Below are positions 6,036 to 6,792 of a DNA stretch of 6,792 nt, one piece after another; position 1 is the first letter of the stretch; every line of letters starts with the position of its first letter. Made by a program: the position numbers and the translations under genes. Source of the DNA: a bacterium BMS3Bbin07 (lineage in GTDB: Bacteria > Nitrospirota > Thermodesulfovibrionia > Thermodesulfovibrionales > JdFR-85); assembly GCA_002898135.1 (NCBI GenBank), contig BDTQ01000213.1, positions 1-6,792 of the forward strand, written 5' to 3'. The notes under the pieces were generated by a model. It saw only the letters and a program-made list of their open reading frames with translations. It was not told the origin of the DNA and did not search any database.

Positions 6036-6455
6036 ATGATTCAGAAAAGAAAAAAATTTAATACTCTCCTCATTCTTGCTGCATCGCTAACACTTTTGTT
6101 TGTCTTATCCGGTTGCGGGGCAGGTGACGGTAGCATTGCTGACTATACCGGAGACGGGAGTACCAATCCAAATGCCTTGACAAATGCCAAGCTGGCGTGG
6201 GATGCACCAACCACAAATGAGGATGGAACCCCTTTGACCGACCTTGCAGGATACAAACTCTATTATGGGCCCTCTTCCGGTAGTTATACGGGCTCCATAG
6301 ACGTAGAAGACACAACAAGTGTCGAAATCGCCACTATCATTGATGTTATATACGAAGCCCTGCCAACAACAGACACCATATGCTTCGCAGTTACGGCTTA
6401 TGATACATTAGGAAATGAAAGTGATTATTCCAACGAAGTTTGTGAAGATATCTGA
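6036..6455 (+). CDS. Small fibronectin type III-domain lipoprotein
   Basis: A 139-residue protein with a lipoprotein signal: basic MIQKRKK, a hydrophobic stretch and lipobox LSGC with Cys27 as the lipidation site. A Gly/Asp/Ser/Asn-rich flexible linker (about 28-50) leads into one beta-sandwich domain of FN3 type (about 51-136): AKLAWDAP (strand A/B with the core Trp55), LAGYKLYYGPSSGSYTG (strand C) and CFAVTAYDTLGNESDYSNEV (strands F-G, the standard FN3 ending). Cys116 and Cys136 flank the last strands and could form a disulfide after export. It probably sits on the outer membrane or cell surface as an adhesion or matrix-binding module; no specific ligand can be read. The start ATG has AAGG at 6027-6030 with a 5-nt gap. 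Upstream lies a CRP/FNR-like operator with a well-placed extended -10, so it appears to have its own regulated promoter rather than depending on glmS. It is convergent with the PEP-CTERM gene. Confidence 0.85.
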   Translation: MIQKRKKFNTLLILAASLTLLFVLSGCGAGDGSIADYTGDGSTNPNALTNAKLAWDAPTTNEDGTPLTDLAGYKLYYGPSSGSYTGSIDVEDTTSVEIATIIDVIYEALPTTDTICFAVTAYDTLGNESDYSNEVCEDI

Positions 6456-6463
6456 AAACTACC

Positions 6464-6507
6464 CAGGCTGTTTTTTAGGAATTGGTGTCTCTCTTTTAAA
6501 AAACCTG
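6464..6507. repeat. Imperfect inverted repeat after the FN3 lipoprotein (possible weak terminator)
   Basis: CAGG...TTTTTTA (6464-6477) and TAAAAAACCTG (6497-6507) are complementary apart from a 3-nt bulge, with a 19-nt loop. The fold is AT-rich, with no clean T tract after it, so termination is only a possibility. It is the sole hairpin seen between the two convergent genes. Confidence 0.3.
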
Positions 6508-6510
6508 CAA

Positions 6511-6534
6511 AAATCCGTATAATCTGCGGATAAA
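6511..6534. repeat. Intergenic direct repeat, copy 1 (AATCTGCGGATAAA core)
   Basis: This 24-bp segment matches the segment at 6659-6682 at 22 of 24 positions and ends in the shared core TAATCTGCGGATAAA. The region between holds related short units, including a 9-bp tandem (CATCCTGTT, CATCCTGTC, 6579-6596). No coding potential is apparent in 6456-6691. Confidence 0.7.
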
Positions 6535-6578
6535 TTGCTCTAAGGATAAGGCCCTGCTGTTAATCTGTTATTCTGAAA

Positions 6579-6596
6579 CATCCTGTTCATCCTGTC
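6579..6596. repeat. 9-bp tandem repeat (CATCCTGTY x2)
   Basis: CATCCTGTT is followed directly by CATCCTGTC, lying between the two copies of the 24-bp direct repeat. Short units like this, together with the TCTGCG/TCTGTG units, resemble dispersed intergenic repeats. Confidence 0.5.
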
Positions 6597-6649
6597 TAAA
6601 AGAGGGTATTTGTCTTTAATCAGTCAATTTTGCTTTAAATCCTTGGGGA

Positions 6650-6682
6650 AATCTGCGTAAATCTGTGTAATCTGCGGATAAA
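6650..6682. repeat. Intergenic direct repeat, copy 2, with tandem 10-11-bp units
   Basis: Three near-identical units in a row (AAATCTGCGT, AAATCTGTGT, AATCTGCGGA). The last two make up the second copy of the 24-bp direct repeat seen at 6511-6534. The array ends 9 bp from the stop codon of the PEP-CTERM gene, with which it is convergent. Confidence 0.65.
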
Positions 6683-6691
6683 AGTCTTCAA

Positions 6692-6792
6692 CTATCTTTT
6701 TAACCTTTTCACACCAAGAGCCCCCAGCAGCACAGTGCCAAAGAGTATAAAGGTAGAAGGCTCAGGGACTGGAGTTGGGCTTTTATTAAGTG
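6692..6792 (-). CDS. PEP-CTERM sorting-signal protein, C-terminal 32 residues
   Basis: On the minus strand an open frame enters from the right edge and stops at TAG (6694-6692). The 32 visible residues form a complete PEP-CTERM tripartite signal: a Pro-rich spacer and the VPEPS motif, a hydrophobic segment (STFILFGTVLLGALGV) and a basic tail KRLKR at the extreme C-terminus. Such signals are recognised by exosortase (EpsH/XrtA family) in the inner membrane; the protein is cleaved near PEP and delivered to the surface or the exopolysaccharide matrix. The body of the protein lies outside the window, so its function cannot be stated. The fragment is too short and edge-truncated to be called by most ORF finders, but the motif order and spacing are diagnostic. 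The PrsT-like gene at the opposite end of the window supports an exosortase system in this genome. Confidence 0.9.
   Translation of the reverse strand, partial: LNKSPTPVPEPSTFILFGTVLLGALGVKRLKR

Noticed and set aside
6511..6682. CRISPR array
   Set aside because: There are only two copies of a 24-bp repeat, with a spacer over 120 bp and internal short tandems, and no cas genes. It does not have the regular repeat-spacer layout.

Overview
The window reads as ordinary bacterial DNA of moderate GC, with densely packed genes and short intergenic gaps. A sigma-54 activator, a TPR lipoprotein of PrsT type and a C-terminal PEP-CTERM sorting signal together suggest a Gram-negative, exopolysaccharide-producing bacterium with an exosortase system. 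Nitrospirota or a Desulfobacterota-like lineage would fit, but that placement is an inference from gene content, not a measured affiliation.

Layout. The left 3.7 kb is read entirely from the minus strand. In transcription order it holds a soluble PAS histidine kinase (3720-2725), an NtrC-type sigma-54-activating response regulator (2713-1370), a 226-bp gap rich in symmetrical motifs, a stand-alone degenerate receiver domain (1143-757), and the start of a TPR-repeat lipoprotein (770 to beyond base 1) that overlaps the receiver gene by 14 bp. The kinase-regulator pair is 11 bp apart and is surely one operon. The receiver-lipoprotein pair is probably translationally coupled. A 276-bp divergent region (3721-3996) separates this block from glmS (3997-5826, plus strand), which encodes a full-length glucosamine-6-phosphate synthase. 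A 209-bp gap carrying a CRP/FNR-like palindrome precedes a small fibronectin-III lipoprotein (6036-6455, plus). A 236-bp repeat-bearing gap separates it from the convergent C-terminus of a PEP-CTERM protein (minus) that runs off the right edge.

How it may fit together. GlmS makes glucosamine-6-phosphate, the first committed step to UDP-GlcNAc, which feeds peptidoglycan, lipopolysaccharide and exopolysaccharide. PrsT-type lipoproteins and PEP-CTERM proteins belong to the exosortase/exopolysaccharide export world, where sigma-54 control by a two-component system is a known theme. The kinase-regulator pair here is not the canonical PrsK/PrsR pair. The working hypothesis is a local sensory module in which the sigma-54 activator drives the pseudo-receiver/lipoprotein operon from the motif-rich gap. 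No exosortase gene is visible, so it would have to lie outside the window.

The most noteworthy non-coding signals are: a near-consensus promoter followed after about 10 nt by a strong intrinsic terminator in the kinase leader (an attenuator or a roughly 50-nt RNA); a CRP-like site placed exactly at -41.5 from an extended -10; and a paired inverted motif with a candidate -24/-12 promoter upstream of the pseudo-receiver.
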